Below are positions 34,991 to 46,835 of a stretch of 64,000 bases of DNA, one piece after another. The notes under the pieces were generated by a model. That model had not been told where the DNA came from and did not search any database. It saw only the letters and a program-made list of their open reading frames with translations. The translations under genes and the position numbers were made by a program. The stretch's first letter is position 1. Each line of letters begins with the position of its first letter. Source of the DNA: Mortierella alpina (Eukaryota; Mortierellomycota; Mortierellomycetes; Mortierellales; Mortierellaceae); assembly GCA_029449245.1 (NCBI GenBank), contig JANATF010000002.1:3224001-3288000 (forward strand), given 5' to 3'.

Positions 34991-37900
34991 ATGGATACCC
35001 CGCAGAAGGCGCATCGCGTCAAGACCTCGGGCGCAAAGGCAAACAAGCACAAGAAGAATGCGGAAAAGAACAACCCCAAGGTAATGACATCGCCTCTGCT
35101 CCCAAAAGAAACACTGCCCACGCTTCATTCAAGCTTTCGCTGACGATTGGTTTCTTTTTTACTTCCTCTGCCCTAATGCATCGTGGACCCCCGTAGGCCT
35201 TTGGATTCCTCTCTGGAAGAAAGGCCGAGAAGGCTGCTCGCCGCAACTTGGACAGGGACCAGACCAGGCTGCACGTGCCTCTGGTCGACCGCACCCCGAT
35301 GGAAGCTCCTCCGGTCGTTGTTGCTGTTGTTGGACCTCCAGGAGTAAGTAGCAACCCGCCCCTTCCTACCACTATGCACGCATCCCTTCCTTCTCACTCT
35401 TCCCAGCTGCCTCTACTGGAGATCGAGACTACAATCCACTAACGTCAGTGAACCTTTGAAACTATGCCTTTAGACTGGAAAAACCACCTTGATCAAGTCT
35501 CTTGTCAAAAGATACACGAAGCACTCGCTGTCAGAGATCAAGGGACCCATCACAGTCATCAGCGGCAAGAAGCGCCGGCTCACCTTCATCGAGTGCAACA
35601 ACGACCTCAACAGCATGATCGATGTCGCCAAGGTCGCAGACCTCATCCTCCTGCTCATCGACGCCTCGTTCGGTCTCGAGATGGAGACCTTTGAATTCCT
35701 CAACATTCTACAGACACACGGATTCCCAAAGATTATGGGTGTCTTGACCCATCTGGACCGATTCAAAAACAACAAGACGCTCAAGACGACCAAGAAGAAG
35801 CTGAAGCATCGTTTCTGGACTGAGATTTATCAGGGAGCCAAGCTGTTCTATCTCTCAGGAGTCATCAACGGCCGTTACCCCAACCAAGAGATCATGAACC
35901 TGTCGAGGTTCATTTCAGTCATGAAATTCAGACCCTTGATCTGGAGAAACACACATCCCTACATGATTGCGGACCGTGTCGAGGACCTGACAGACCCAGA
36001 ACTGGTCCGTCAGAACCCCACCTGCGACCGCACTGTGACACTCTACGGATACCTTCGCGGAACCAACATGAAGTCTGGAATGAGAGTCCATATCCCAGGA
36101 GTGGGTGACCACTACATGAACGATGTCAGCATCTTGCAGGATCCCTGTCCACTCCCCGACAAGGTCCGTAAGCGCCTGGATGAGAAGCAGAAACTCATTT
36201 ACGCCCCCATGTCAGATGTCGGAGGTATCATGTACGATAAGGATGCCGTCTACATCAACGTTCCGGGATCATTCACCAAGAAGAGCCAGATCATCAAGGG
36301 TGGAATCAAGGCAGATGGCGAAGCCTCTGGCGATGAGCAGGAGAATGACGAGGAAGAGGAGGAGGAGGAGCAGGACTACGAGAAGGGCCAGGGAGAGAGG
36401 ATGGTTATGAACTTGCAGGATGCCCCCGACACTCTGGCTAGCCAGCTTGAGGAAAGTGAACTCCGCATTTTCGCAGACTCTACTCCCATGCGTGCTGGAG
36501 ATGTTGAAGAAGACGAGGACGAGAATGAGGATGAGTATGACGAAGATGAGAGCGAAACTGAATCGTCGGGCAAAAAGGGTATGTACACGATGGGTCTACT
36601 ACATATGGAAATGGTAAATTCAGCTTAAACGGTCTTCATTTATTAACAAGGTTGTCTTTGTTTTTAGGTCCTCGTGAACAAAAGGAAACCGATGGAAACG
36701 GACGTGTCCGCCGTCGTGCCGTCTTTGGAGATGAAGATGAGGATGTCGAGATGGAGAGTGGCGACGATGATGAAGAAGAGGACGAGGAGGACGAGGACGA
36801 GGACGAGGACGAAGACGACGAAGATGAGGATGAGGATGAGGATGACGAGGAGAGTGGTTTTGGATCCTCAACTCGTAGAAAGTACAAGTCCAAGTTCGAG
36901 GCCAAGCACAAGACTGGAAAGAAGAACGACTCGGATTCGGACGGCGAGGATGACGTAGCCTTTGCCGAGAGTGATAGTGATCTCGGCGATGTCACCGGTG
37001 AGGAAGACGAAGACGAAATGGACAGTGCACTGCGATGGAAGGACGACCTGATGGCCAAGGCAGAGTCTGTCTTCCATTCCCGTCGCCGGCCCAACCTGAT
37101 GCGTTTGATCTATGGCGATCGCAAATACACTCCAGAGCAGATTGCACAAGGCGATATCGAGGAGGCACCATTGAAGCTCAAGGGAGATGGCGACGAGGAA
37201 GATTCCGACGAGGGCTTTGGAACAGGACCTGGCACCGGAGCAGAGGATGACAGCGAGGACGATGGTGACTTTTTGACCCTCAAGAAGGAAGAGTCGGATG
37301 CCATCATTGCTCAAGTGATCGATTCATGTAAATCAACTCTGGAATTCACAGACCTGGAGGAGTGGGATAACACCGAAGTCAAGGAGACCCTCCGCGATCG
37401 CTTCATCACCGGCTCCTTGGATGTCCCTGGCGGTGCCGCAAATGGTGGTGCAGATGAAGACGAAGCTTTTGGCGACTTTGAGGATCTGGAGACGGGCGAA
37501 AAGGTTGAGGGTGATGAGGGCCAGGACGACGATGACGAGGACGAGGACGATGACGATGAGGAGGGATCCAGCAAAAAGCCCAAGGGTGACAAGTCGTACG
37601 AGGACATGACCCGCGATGAGATTGCTGCCAAGAAGGAGCAACTCAAGAAAAAGTTCGAAGCCGAGTATGGTGATGAGGACGAGGATAAGAAGGACTTTTA
37701 TGAAGAGATCAAGGGCGACATGGCCAAGCAGCAGCAGATCAACGAGGCCGAGTTTGAGGACGACGATCCTACGACACGCGCCATGGTAGAAGGTTTCCGC
37801 CCGGGCACCTATGTCCGAATCTTGCTCAAGGACATGCCGTGCGAGTTCATCCAACACTTCCAGCCCGAATACCCCATCATCATGGGAGGTCTGCTCCCTG

Positions 37901-39121
37901 CAGAAGAGAACTTTGGATTCATCCAGGTCCGCATCAAGAAGCATCGTTGGCACAGAAAGATCTTGAAGACCAACGACCCATTGATCTTCTCGCTGGGTTG
38001 GCGCCGGCTCCAGACCATGCCGATCTACTCACTGAATGATGGAACGCGTAACAGGATGCTCAAGTACACTCCGGAGCACATGCATTGTCTGGCCACGATC
38101 TATGGACCTATCCACCCACCCAACACCGGTTTCTGCTGTGTCCAAAGCGTATCTGACGGCACTGTATGTCTACATCTTTCTCTGCAAACACTTGAAGGTG
38201 TGAACACAATCTGCGTCATGTTAATACTAACTTTGATCGCGTATCCTTTCTTTCTCGCTTCAACCATTTCCAATGCAGTCTTCATTCAGAATCTCTGCGA
38301 CAGGTGTTGTCCTTGACATTGATCATACAGTCGAGATTGTCAAGAAGCTCAAGTTGACGGGTCACCCATACAAGATCCACAAGAACACAGCGTTCGTCAA
38401 GGACATGTTCACTTCTTCACTCGAGGTCGCCAAGTTTGAGGGCGCCAACATCCGTACTGTGTCTGGAATCCGCGGTCAAGTCAAGAAAGCGGTCCAGAAG
38501 CCCGACGGACACTTCCGTGCCACGTTTGAAGACAAGGTGCTGATGTCCGACATTGTGTTCCTGCGGGCGTGGTACCCGATCAAGCCCAAAAAGTATTGCA
38601 ACCCCGTGACATCATTGCTGCTGGCCAAGAAGAAGGAGTGGCAAGGAATGCGTCTGACAGGACAGGTACGACATGAGCAGTCATTGCAGACGCCCCAGCA
38701 GCACGACTCTGTGTACAGACCGGTCGAGAGGATGACGAGACGGTTCAACACGCTCAAGGTGCCCAAGGCCATCCGGGCCAACCTGCCCTTTGCCTCCAAG
38801 CCCAAGATGTTGCCATCGCAAAGGAAGCCCGGTCTGTTGCAGCGCCGTGCTGTGATGCTCGAGCCCGAGGAGAAGAAGATCTACACGCTGATGCAGCAGA
38901 TCCAGACGCTGAAGCACGACAAGGATCGGAAGCGGGCGGAGAAGGCAGCCGAGAAGAAGGTGTCGTATGACAAGAAGAAGGCCAAGGAGACGGCGAATTA
39001 CGATAACCGTGTGAAGCGGGAGCGCAAGGAGCAATTCCGTACTCAGGGCAAGGAACAGAAACGACAGGCGCTCAAGGAGGCTGGAGGACGGAGAAAGAAG
39101 CGCAAGGGTTCAGACGACTAA
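34991..39121 (+). CDS. BMS1: ribosome biogenesis GTPase BMS1, 1226 aa
   Basis: BMS1 is the essential nucleolar GTPase that acts with RCL1 in the small-subunit processome to mature 18S rRNA. Five exons: 34991-35080, 35197-35343, 35474-36578, 36668-38163 and 38279-39121, totalling 3681 nt (1227 codons). The basic N-terminus is [18 protein letters not shown]. The P-loop is assembled across the second intron as [14 protein letters not shown]. Other GTPase-domain segments are [39 protein letters not shown] and [10 protein letters not shown] central Glu/Asp-rich region is encoded by long GAGGAC-type repeats (about 36340-36870 and 37500-37570). The conserved C-terminal half includes [27 protein letters not shown] and [15 protein letters not shown] Lys/Arg-rich tail ends [15 protein letters not shown]. 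Length is close to that of the yeast protein. Confidence 0.95.
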
Positions 39122-39520
39122 AAAAAAGCCAGCAAGGCGCGTGCATGTGCACGCGTTGGAGAAGGTTTGGGGAAGGAGGAGAAAGAGGAGGATGGTGACA
39201 AGATCCACTTTTGCATATTTCATTTTGTCTTTCTTTAGAGCATGTCATCCATAGTATTAAAAACAAGCACAGCAAAAACGTGAAAAGGACGCGATGTCGA
39301 CATGTGAGGGTATATCTGACGTCTTTTGTAGTTTCTATTATCGGGCATGTCGCCGAGAAGATTATGGAGGAGGAAGAGGAAGATGATGGCCAAGAAACGC
39401 TGCATACATGCAAACCAAAGGGGAGGGACGAAACGGATGGAGACAGAGTACAATGCAAAAAAAGAAAAAAAAAGAGAAAAGCAAAAAAGAAAAAGAAAAA
39501 AAACGAGGATGATTCTAAAA
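39122..39520. other. convergent intergenic region
   Basis: The 3' flanks of BMS1 (+) and the GT2 gene (-). Rich in A and AAAGAAAAAG words near 39460-39510, consistent with 3' UTR or terminator sequence. No gene seen. Confidence 0.6.
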
Positions 39521-41284
39521 TTACAAGTAACCCGCTCCCCCTGGACCCCGCCGTGGAGGCGCTGCCTCCGCCCCGCGTCCGTACTGATCTATCGCTTCAT
39601 TATTGGCAGCCATCGCTGCATCCGACTGAGCAAAGAACTGGGCCAGCTCGTCGTCCTGATTGTACTCATACACATCTGGATCCAACTCTTGGTCTTCCAA
39701 ATCATCCACACCGTCCAACCGCCCGCGCTGCCCAGACGACATGCCCGCGCCTGAATGCTGTGCTTGAGCCCGTGCTGCAGCGGCTGCCTGAGCCTGCCGT
39801 TGCTGTGCCTGACTGAAATGCCGGATAAGATCTGCACTTCCAGGTGACTCGGGTCGCGGGATTTCGCCTGCATACGGCCGCTGGAACGGCTGTTGCTGTT
39901 CCTCGTAATGCGTCGCTGTTGCCGCTGCTGCCGCTGCTGCAAGTGCCGCCTGTTCCGCCGCGCTGTTGCTCTGCTCGTAAGAGTTCTTCTCGAGGCGGTT
40001 CTGCTGCTGATCCAACTGTAGTTGCTTCGCCTTCTCCTTCTCCATTTCGGCGGGTGTCTGTGGATCAATACCAGCACGTGTGCCCCAACCGACCTCATGG
40101 AGCGTGAAGAGCGCGTAGATCTTCATGATCGCGAAATAGTACCCAAAGATCAGGAACGCTGGTACCCAGATGAGATCCTGAGGCCGTTTGAACAAATGTG
40201 GCAACAGCTTGACGATTCTCGTGAGCATGAGCCAGACAAGGTACGAAATGATAATATCCCAAATCGGCAGATGGAACTTGCCCTCAACCGCCATGACCAA
40301 AACCGAGATTGGACCAGAGAGCAGCGTGATCGGGTTAAAGATCTTGTCGACCATCGTAAACGCCACATACGGGTGCCGGCTCCAGATAACTCTTTCGGTG
40401 AACAAGGACCGGAAATCCGACCGCCAAGTGTTTCGCGTCCATCTCAACACCTGCTTCACAAATCGCCAATTGTTCTTGAAAGTCGAGAGCAACTCGGCTT
40501 CGTTGCAGATCTGAACATAGGTGTTCCATCCGTGGAACACCATCCATCGTGTCAGGAACTTGTCGTCTCCAGAGTTGAGTGGGTACTTGCCAAGCCAGAA
40601 ATCGTGCGTAAACTCGTACTGGAACTGAGGGTCCTGTAGAATGCATGTTCGGTAGGCGGCTGTCCTGCCCGAGAGACAGCACACTCCGCCGTCAATGTGC
40701 GTCGAGGCTGCAATCTCAATATTACGGATCGTCAGACGAAATCCTGCCAGGACCTCCCACACAGTCTGGTACCGGCCCACAGACTTGACCGTCTGTGATG
40801 TACCGACGCCTCCCATGTTGGGGTCCTCAAAGCAGGCCAGAATGTACTCCAGACAGGTGGGTGGCCAGATGGCATCGTCGTCTGCAAAGACAATGATCTC
40901 GCTCGTTGTGTTCCTGATACCTTCGACCATCTGCAGTCGTTTGTTGGCCTTGGGGACAGTCAGGACACGGATTCGGGTCGGATCAACTGAGTTGGCAAGC
41001 TCCTGCAGTGCATCCTTCATCTTTGTCTCCGTGATGATGATGATCTCCTTGGGGTTGTTGACCAGCCACGAGTGTGCAGCCTCCTTGAACTCTTCTCCGG
41101 CATCAATGGTCGGGACAACGATGGTAACATCGTACTCGGCCCTGTACGTTGGGCTGGACTTGGGCATCATGGGCCGGTAAAAGAAGTAGGCCAGGAGCTT
41201 GATGGCGAACCATAGGTACCGATAAAATCCAACCACGCCCAGCGGCACAAAGACCGGAAACAGGTCTTTGGTCAGATACAGCAT
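39521..41284 (-). CDS. processive family-2 glycosyltransferase, Cps1/hyaluronan-synthase-like, 587 aa
   Basis: Membrane polysaccharide synthase of the GT2 type that includes fungal Cps1-like and hyaluronan-synthase-like enzymes. Single exon. An N-terminal membrane span (PVFVPLGVVGFYRYLWFAIK) is followed by the catalytic domain. Visible landmarks are YDVTIVVPTIDAGEEF, the FADDDAIWPP Asp triplet near residue 132, LSGRTAAYR, NSGDDKFLTRW and QVLRWTRN, which fits the QxxRW signature near residue 276. At least three C-terminal spans follow. The final ~160 residues are cytosolic and disordered, with Ala and Gln runs and an Asp/Glu-rich end. The product cannot be read from sequence: β-linked hexosamine or uronic polymers are possible. 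Such genes affect the hyphal surface in other fungi. The gene converges with BMS1. Confidence 0.88.
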   Translation of the reverse strand: MLYLTKDLFPVFVPLGVVGFYRYLWFAIKLLAYFFYRPMMPKSSPTYRAEYDVTIVVPTIDAGEEFKEAAHSWLVNNPKEIIIITETKMKDALQELANSVDPTRIRVLTVPKANKRLQMVEGIRNTTSEIIVFADDDAIWPPTCLEYILACFEDPNMGGVGTSQTVKSVGRYQTVWEVLAGFRLTIRNIEIAASTHIDGGVCCLSGRTAAYRTCILQDPQFQYEFTHDFWLGKYPLNSGDDKFLTRWMVFHGWNTYVQICNEAELLSTFKNNWRFVKQVLRWTRNTWRSDFRSLFTERVIWSRHPYVAFTMVDKIFNPITLLSGPISVLVMAVEGKFHLPIWDIIISYLVWLMLTRIVKLLPHLFKRPQDLIWVPAFLIFGYYFAIMKIYALFTLHEVGWGTRAGIDPQTPAEMEKEKAKQLQLDQQQNRLEKNSYEQSNSAAEQAALAAAAAAATATHYEEQQQPFQRPYAGEIPRPESPGSADLIRHFSQAQQRQAQAAAAARAQAQHSGAGMSSGQRGRLDGVDDLEDQELDPDVYEYNQDDELAQFFAQSDAAMAANNEAIDQYGRGAEAAPPRRGPGGAGYL

Positions 41285-44006
41285 CTTGTCGGGGGGTTGA
41301 GGACTGGTCTAATGTGCTAGCTTGAGGGTCTGTATCTGAGAGCCAAAGAGAGGCAAGAGAGGGGCGAAAAGGGGATGTACTCTTTTGGGTAGCGCACGAC
41401 GTGTCCAAAAGCGCGAACACACAAAAGAAAGAAGGATTGGGAGAAGGGAGGCGTGCGAGAGGGAGAAGAAAGAAGTGTTAAGGAAAAGAAAAGAAGATAG
41501 GAAGAGGAAACGAGGAGGCAACCGAATGATAATGAAAGGAGCGCCCTGTCGTAGAGAGAGTAAGGATAAAGACGGAGGCGGTTGGACAATTATGAGAACG
41601 AGAAGAAAAATTAGGGACAAAGGATAGGTAGGCATAGAGCAGTAACAGACGGGCAGCACCACAGCGTTCGGAAATGGTTGTTTCAATTACCTCGTTCACG
41701 CCAATGGTCCAATTAGATCTGAGATGCGAATGGGAATCGTTGTTCCTGTTGGATGCTTGAGCAACGGGTCGAGGTGCAGAGTGCAGCGCGTAAAGGGTAT
41801 GAGAGTACGAGAGTATGAGAGTATAAGGCGATGCGTGAAGGCGTGAGACAAGAGAGGGAAGCAAGGACAGAGGAAGAGAGGAAGGTACCACCTGAAAAGA
41901 AGACTGAGAGAACAAGAGACCGAAAGAACAAGAGCGTGGAGAGTGAGAAAGAGCGAGAGTGAGTTAATGGAGTGAGACGAAAGGGGGAGAGAACAAGAAA
42001 CCGCGCGACCAGATCGTTGTCCAAATGCGGGTCTATTGTAACTTACTTATCAACATGGCAATCGTAAAAATAGACGGCCCTTTGGGGGGGAACAGGAGAC
42101 CATGCTTCCTGTCCACTCGAGTTGGCAGTGCGTATATAGACTACATGCGCTGGTTCCATGGCCGCATCTCCAGCTTGCATCCTCATCCTCAATACTTGGA
42201 TACGTGCGTACCGTATACATACATGCAGAGAATACATTGATCCTGGCACCTTAGCCCGTCGCCGTTGCGCTCGCCATGAGCACCCCTATGATGACAGGTA
42301 GGCGTTATTCGCCCTTCACACAAACTGTGCCTTGGCATTCAGATCTGACAGATTATCTGTTCTGTGCCTTGCTAGCGACTCCGCTTGAATGGAGCTCAAC
42401 TGGGGCCGCTGGTAGCTGCTGGCATCCTGCTTACGTTACTTTCAACATCCTGTGCGGTGCCTCTGCGGCTTCCCATTTCATGGACCAGCAGTCTCCTTTT
42501 TTTTGCGGACTATAAACGCGCAAAAGTGGAACTGACATGCAACCGGGTCCAGTAATACGTTTGGTCGGAGGTACCTGTAGCCTACAGACATCAATGCGCA
42601 CGCCAGAGAGTACCTTGAAATTGCAATACTTAGAAAGGTACAATGGACATTTTCCCTCGTTTATTGCGACCGATGATGTTTGCATGTGCCCTGCGGATAG
42701 GTGATACAGTGGGTATGCTGACTGACCATTCTCATCAGTGCCTAAAGAAAGAGGAGACCGGTTGGTGTGTACCCACAGCAAGCAATGCTCCTGAAGCGTC
42801 AATTGATCATTTTGAAGAATGCCGGAAGGAGGCGTTTGACTGTGTTCCTTGACCTGTCCCTGGTGCCGGAAAAAAGAAAAAGCTCGATCCGCTTCGATCG
42901 CATCAATAATCTAATAACCCGGTGTGAGACCTACTGTATTCCTATAACTGAACCGCTGCGGCTACCTTCCTTCATTACCGTTTTTTGGATCGGGGCTTCT
43001 GCTGAGGAGAAGGACCATTTACAGCTGTGAAATCTTCGTGCATTGACAAGCGTATATCCACAGGAACACACATACACATTCCTGGTTAGGTCAGAAGGTC
43101 CAGCGAGCATGTGTGTGCCATTGTGCCGAGGTCAGGCTGTTGTTGCTCTTGCGGTTGGCGTGCTGCATGATGTCTTGGTGTTGTGGCGTGCACAAGTTGA
43201 AAAACAAATTCAACATAGGCCGTATGATAAAGCGACAACGTGGTTCAGCGATAAGTCCATGTTGAATTGGCAAATTTAGGAGGCAGTGAACTCCGAGAGC
43301 CTTTCATCGCGCTACAAAACAAGGAAGTCTGCTAGCGCGCCCACCATATGCCTCCTGTCATTATTGCCTCTGTCCAAGAGAAAAGAGTCCCTTCCACTTC
43401 TGATTCATGGGATCCCTACCTTTATCCATTCAGCATAATCACTCTGAGCGATATGGGGTTTAAGGTCTTGAGCATAGCAAATCCATCGCCAAGGGTCTGC
43501 CTGTCATATATCTTGACGATCCAAAGTGCACACAAATCAATGTATGATCCTAACAGTCCAAACAAAAAGAGAGCAGAACCGCATTAGAGAGTCCACATGT
43601 TGCCTGTGAACTTATTTGGCTGGATGTCTATAATTACACCTTCGTCAGGGTTCCACTATATGCCTCAATGCTCATCAATCCCAGCAGATACTGTAATAGA
43701 AGAAACAAGCGCAAGACTGACCTTCCTCCCCACTGTCCGTCATTAATGAGAAGATAACAATGGACAAATGACCCATGGTTGAATATGAACTTTCTTTTCC
43801 AAGTATGGATCACAGAATCTCCGCTCATCTTTTTATGGCTTTTCTAGATCCATTGTCGTCCTTGCCAACCACGCCAACAGCAGACCATCGACGTCTACAC
43901 ACACTCTACACCCAACACTTGACTGTGTTCATTGCTAGGAACAATTGAGAAGACCATCGAGAACTATCCAGGCAATAATGGGCTGGCCGCCACTTGGAAT
44001 TTCAAA

Positions 44007-44028
44007 GGAAGGAAGGAAGGAAGGAAGG
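44007..44028. repeat. (GGAA)n microsatellite
   Basis: About five and a half perfect GGAA units, ~600 bp upstream of the tetraspanin start. Confidence 0.92.
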
Positions 44029-44140
44029 TGTATGAATGGAATCCGAAGGCGATGGAAGCAGAGGCACGCAGTCCATGACACGAGTTCGCGCGACTACTGC
44101 TTGGGGCAATGACATGATGTTTTATCCCTGTTCGAGATTT

Positions 44141-44157
44141 CCCCCCCCCCCCCCCCC
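44141..44157. repeat. C17 homopolymer
   Basis: Seventeen consecutive C residues, the only long C/G homopolymer noticed in the window; others are A/T. It stands at the edge of the CT-rich leader of the tetraspanin gene. Confidence 0.92.
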
Positions 44158-44604
44158 ATTTTTCTTACTTTCCTCTCTTCCTTTACTTGTCGCTTCCTTA
44201 TACCCTGCTTCCTCTTGCCTTACACCATACTTCTTCCATTTTCTTCCTTCCCTTGCGCTACATCCTGCCCAAGCTGGGTCAACCCGCCCTACTTCCCAAA
44301 CACGCCAACGCATCCCGATCTCCTTGCTGCATCCTCCACGCACTTTCACTTCAGGATTACCTCCTGAGAGCAAACATCCCTTTGTTTAGAGAACAAAACT
44401 TGCACAAGCAGTAGACCTTCTCTCTCGCCTTCCTTTTCTTGTCAGACGCATCCTACCCTTGCTGCTTCCGACTGCACGACTTCAACCGCACGTCTGAAGC
44501 CACCTGCCACAACAACGTGCCCCACTCTGTCTGGCGCTCTCCTGCTCCTGAATTCTGACTCTCCTTCGGGCGTTGAAAGACAGGAAACGTAGCTACACTT
44601 AAAT

Positions 44605-46835
44605 ATGTCATATAATCCAGTCAACACCGACAGCAGGAGCAACAGCCCTGTACCCTTTGACAGATCCAACCGAGGACAAGGCTATGGACAGCAAAGGTAC
44701 GATTTCCATGACGTGGATAACCCGAACTGTTCGATTCATACAATTGTATTTTTGAGAACCCTGGGGGTAGCTTGCATCAACTCTGGCGGAGCTGGCTAAC
44801 GAGCAAAGCAAGGGTAAACAAAAAACAGAGGGCTAAAACCACCACTGTGTAGCGCATGTGGCTAATAGACCAAGTATGGTTTAGGGAGCGGAGAGGGAGA
44901 GAGAGAGAGAGAAAGACAAAAGAGGAGAGAAAAGGAAAGGTTGTCCCAAAAGGGATGCCCGTTACAAATGCACACAGACCTTGCGCGTGTTGAGTACTGA
45001 TTCAGGAGCCACGGATGGGTTGACATGAAATTAGTGCAGCAACTCCACATGCAACATGCACTATATTAATAGCTGCAACAGCTTGATATCTCTGATATGC
45101 CGACTCCAGCTCGTTCGGAGGAGAGGCCTCGGAGGGGGAGGAGAGCTGGAAGCTAGCCCTCTCTCCTTGCTGGCTCTGGCTTCTGGAATGGATCGATCGG
45201 CCTTTCAACAATACTCGTACCAGGCACGCCTCGACTAATCAAAATATTGCCTTCTTTCATCTTCACGTTGTCTGGCACGTCCCACCTTCTCTCGCCTTCT
45301 CTCACTCCCTCTCGCTTGCCCTCCACTTCCCTCTCTATACTTTTCTGATTGCTTGTGCCCGTCTACCACCCTTTGCATCTACCTCGGCTCATACTTTGCA
45401 CGCCAACTAGTTCCAGAAACGACATCGGAGCTCCGTATACAGGCTTGCTGAACAGGACTTCAACGCCGGACCAGGACCTCCCCACACGCCCATCGTCGAC
45501 AAATCAGCAGCTATTGTGGCAGGATTCACCCGAGAATAGGAACAGATATAGCCACAATCAGGTGCACCCGCCATATCCGCAACAAGGACTTCCTGACGGA
45601 ACCGCAGGCCACCGGCTCTCCCATAGCTCCGGAGCAAACCCAATAGCAGCACCATTTGCACACGCTATGAGACCCCACCATGGAGCCCAGCTAACAGCGA
45701 CCTCTTCGGTCGGATCCTTTGACGCTCGCGACCGCAGCATAAGCTCTCACCGATCATCCGCTCACAACTTGGCTGTGGGTCTTGACCCCAATTACAACAT
45801 GATTCAGTCGGATACAGCTCTTGAAGGACTGGCAGAGCGGTGGCACGCCTATCAGGCATGGTGGGAGAAACAGTACAAGGAGAAGCCATTCTATCAACTG
45901 TGGACGAAATCAAAGTGGATCCTACTGCTGTCGGCGCTGATGCTCCTGACGTACTCCGGGGCCGCATTTGCTGTATCACTTGGCTACATTCTTGGGCGTA
46001 AGTGTCTCAATTGTCAAGATTTCTAAAGCCTAGTGCTCGGGCTGGACGAACGGTCTCTAACATCCATCTGGTTATTACAGACTTTGAATATTCAGCTGTA
46101 GTCATAGAGTTCCATCATAACCTGATCTACAGTAAGCGCTACTTGCTATGGCCACCAGTTGCTCATGAAGTGTCGCTGGACATGGCCATCTTTAGCTAAC
46201 TGAGGCTTTTCATTCGCCGTCTTTTAGTCACGCTCGCGGGATCATGCGTAGGGATTTTCAGTGCATTGGTGGGACTGATCGGGATCTTCAGGGAGAATAG
46301 GATATGGCTTTCCTGGTACAACCTAATGTTGTGGCCGGTCTTTGCGCTCTACCTCTCAGTCGGGTATATCGCCTTCAGACGGTCCAAAAATCACCTCCGT
46401 GCCCATTTAAAGGATGAATGGGTGCATTCCTATTCACGGGAACAGCGCTTGCTTGTTCAACGCAATGTAAATTTTTTTTACGTCGGCTCTTCAGAATTCG
46501 AGTACTCTCCTCAGATCGGCAACGCCATATTCATCCATTCTTTTTTCTCTCTACAATTAACATAGCTCAAATGCTGTGGGTATCAGGACTCGACGTATTT
46601 TGGAGAATACGATCTGCGTTGCTTCCCAATGATCAACCTACCAGGCTGTCAGCACAAATACAACTTGTACGAGGACAAACTCTTGACGACTTGCTGGAAT
46701 GCAAGCTTCGCGCTCGTACCGCTTCAACTCTTTGTCATGATTGCAGCCTTGCTCTGCTCCAACCACGTCGATGGCATGCTGCGGTCAGGAAGACCAGGAC
46801 TGAAAAGCTTCAAGGAGAAAAAACATAGAGATTAA
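44605..46835 (+). CDS. tetraspanin-like four-span membrane protein, 412 aa
   Basis: Five exons: 44605-44696, 45411-45997, 46081-46131, 46228-46466 and 46566-46835, summing to 1239 nt (413 codons). The N-terminal ~190 residues are a Ser/Pro/Gln-rich cytosolic tail. Four hydrophobic spans follow: WILLLSALMLLTYSGAAFAV, TLAGSCVGIFSALVGLIGIF, LMLWPVFALYLSVGYIAF and LVPLQLFVMIAALLC. The large loop between spans 3 and 4 has the tetraspanin CCG motif (LKCCGYQDSTYFGEY) created at the start of exon 5, plus further Cys in LRCFPM, LPGCQHK and TTCWNAS. This matches the tetraspanin pattern of organisers of plasma-membrane domains. The first intron (44697-45410, 714 bp) is unusually long. A repeat array begins ~260 bp downstream. 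Confidence 0.83.

Larger units (their letters stand above)
41285..44604. other. 3.3-kb intergenic region
   Basis: 41340-42010 is purine-rich on the + strand (pyrimidine-rich on the GT2 strand), a likely GT2 leader or promoter. The remainder has only short unsupported frames, a GGAA microsatellite, a C17 run, and a C/T-rich leader for the tetraspanin gene (~44160-44600). No RNA gene recognised. Confidence 0.5.

Noticed and set aside
42643-42852. 69-codon Cys-containing frame in the GT2-tetraspanin gap.
   Set aside because: Short, unmatched, without signal peptide or splice signals; chance is sufficient.
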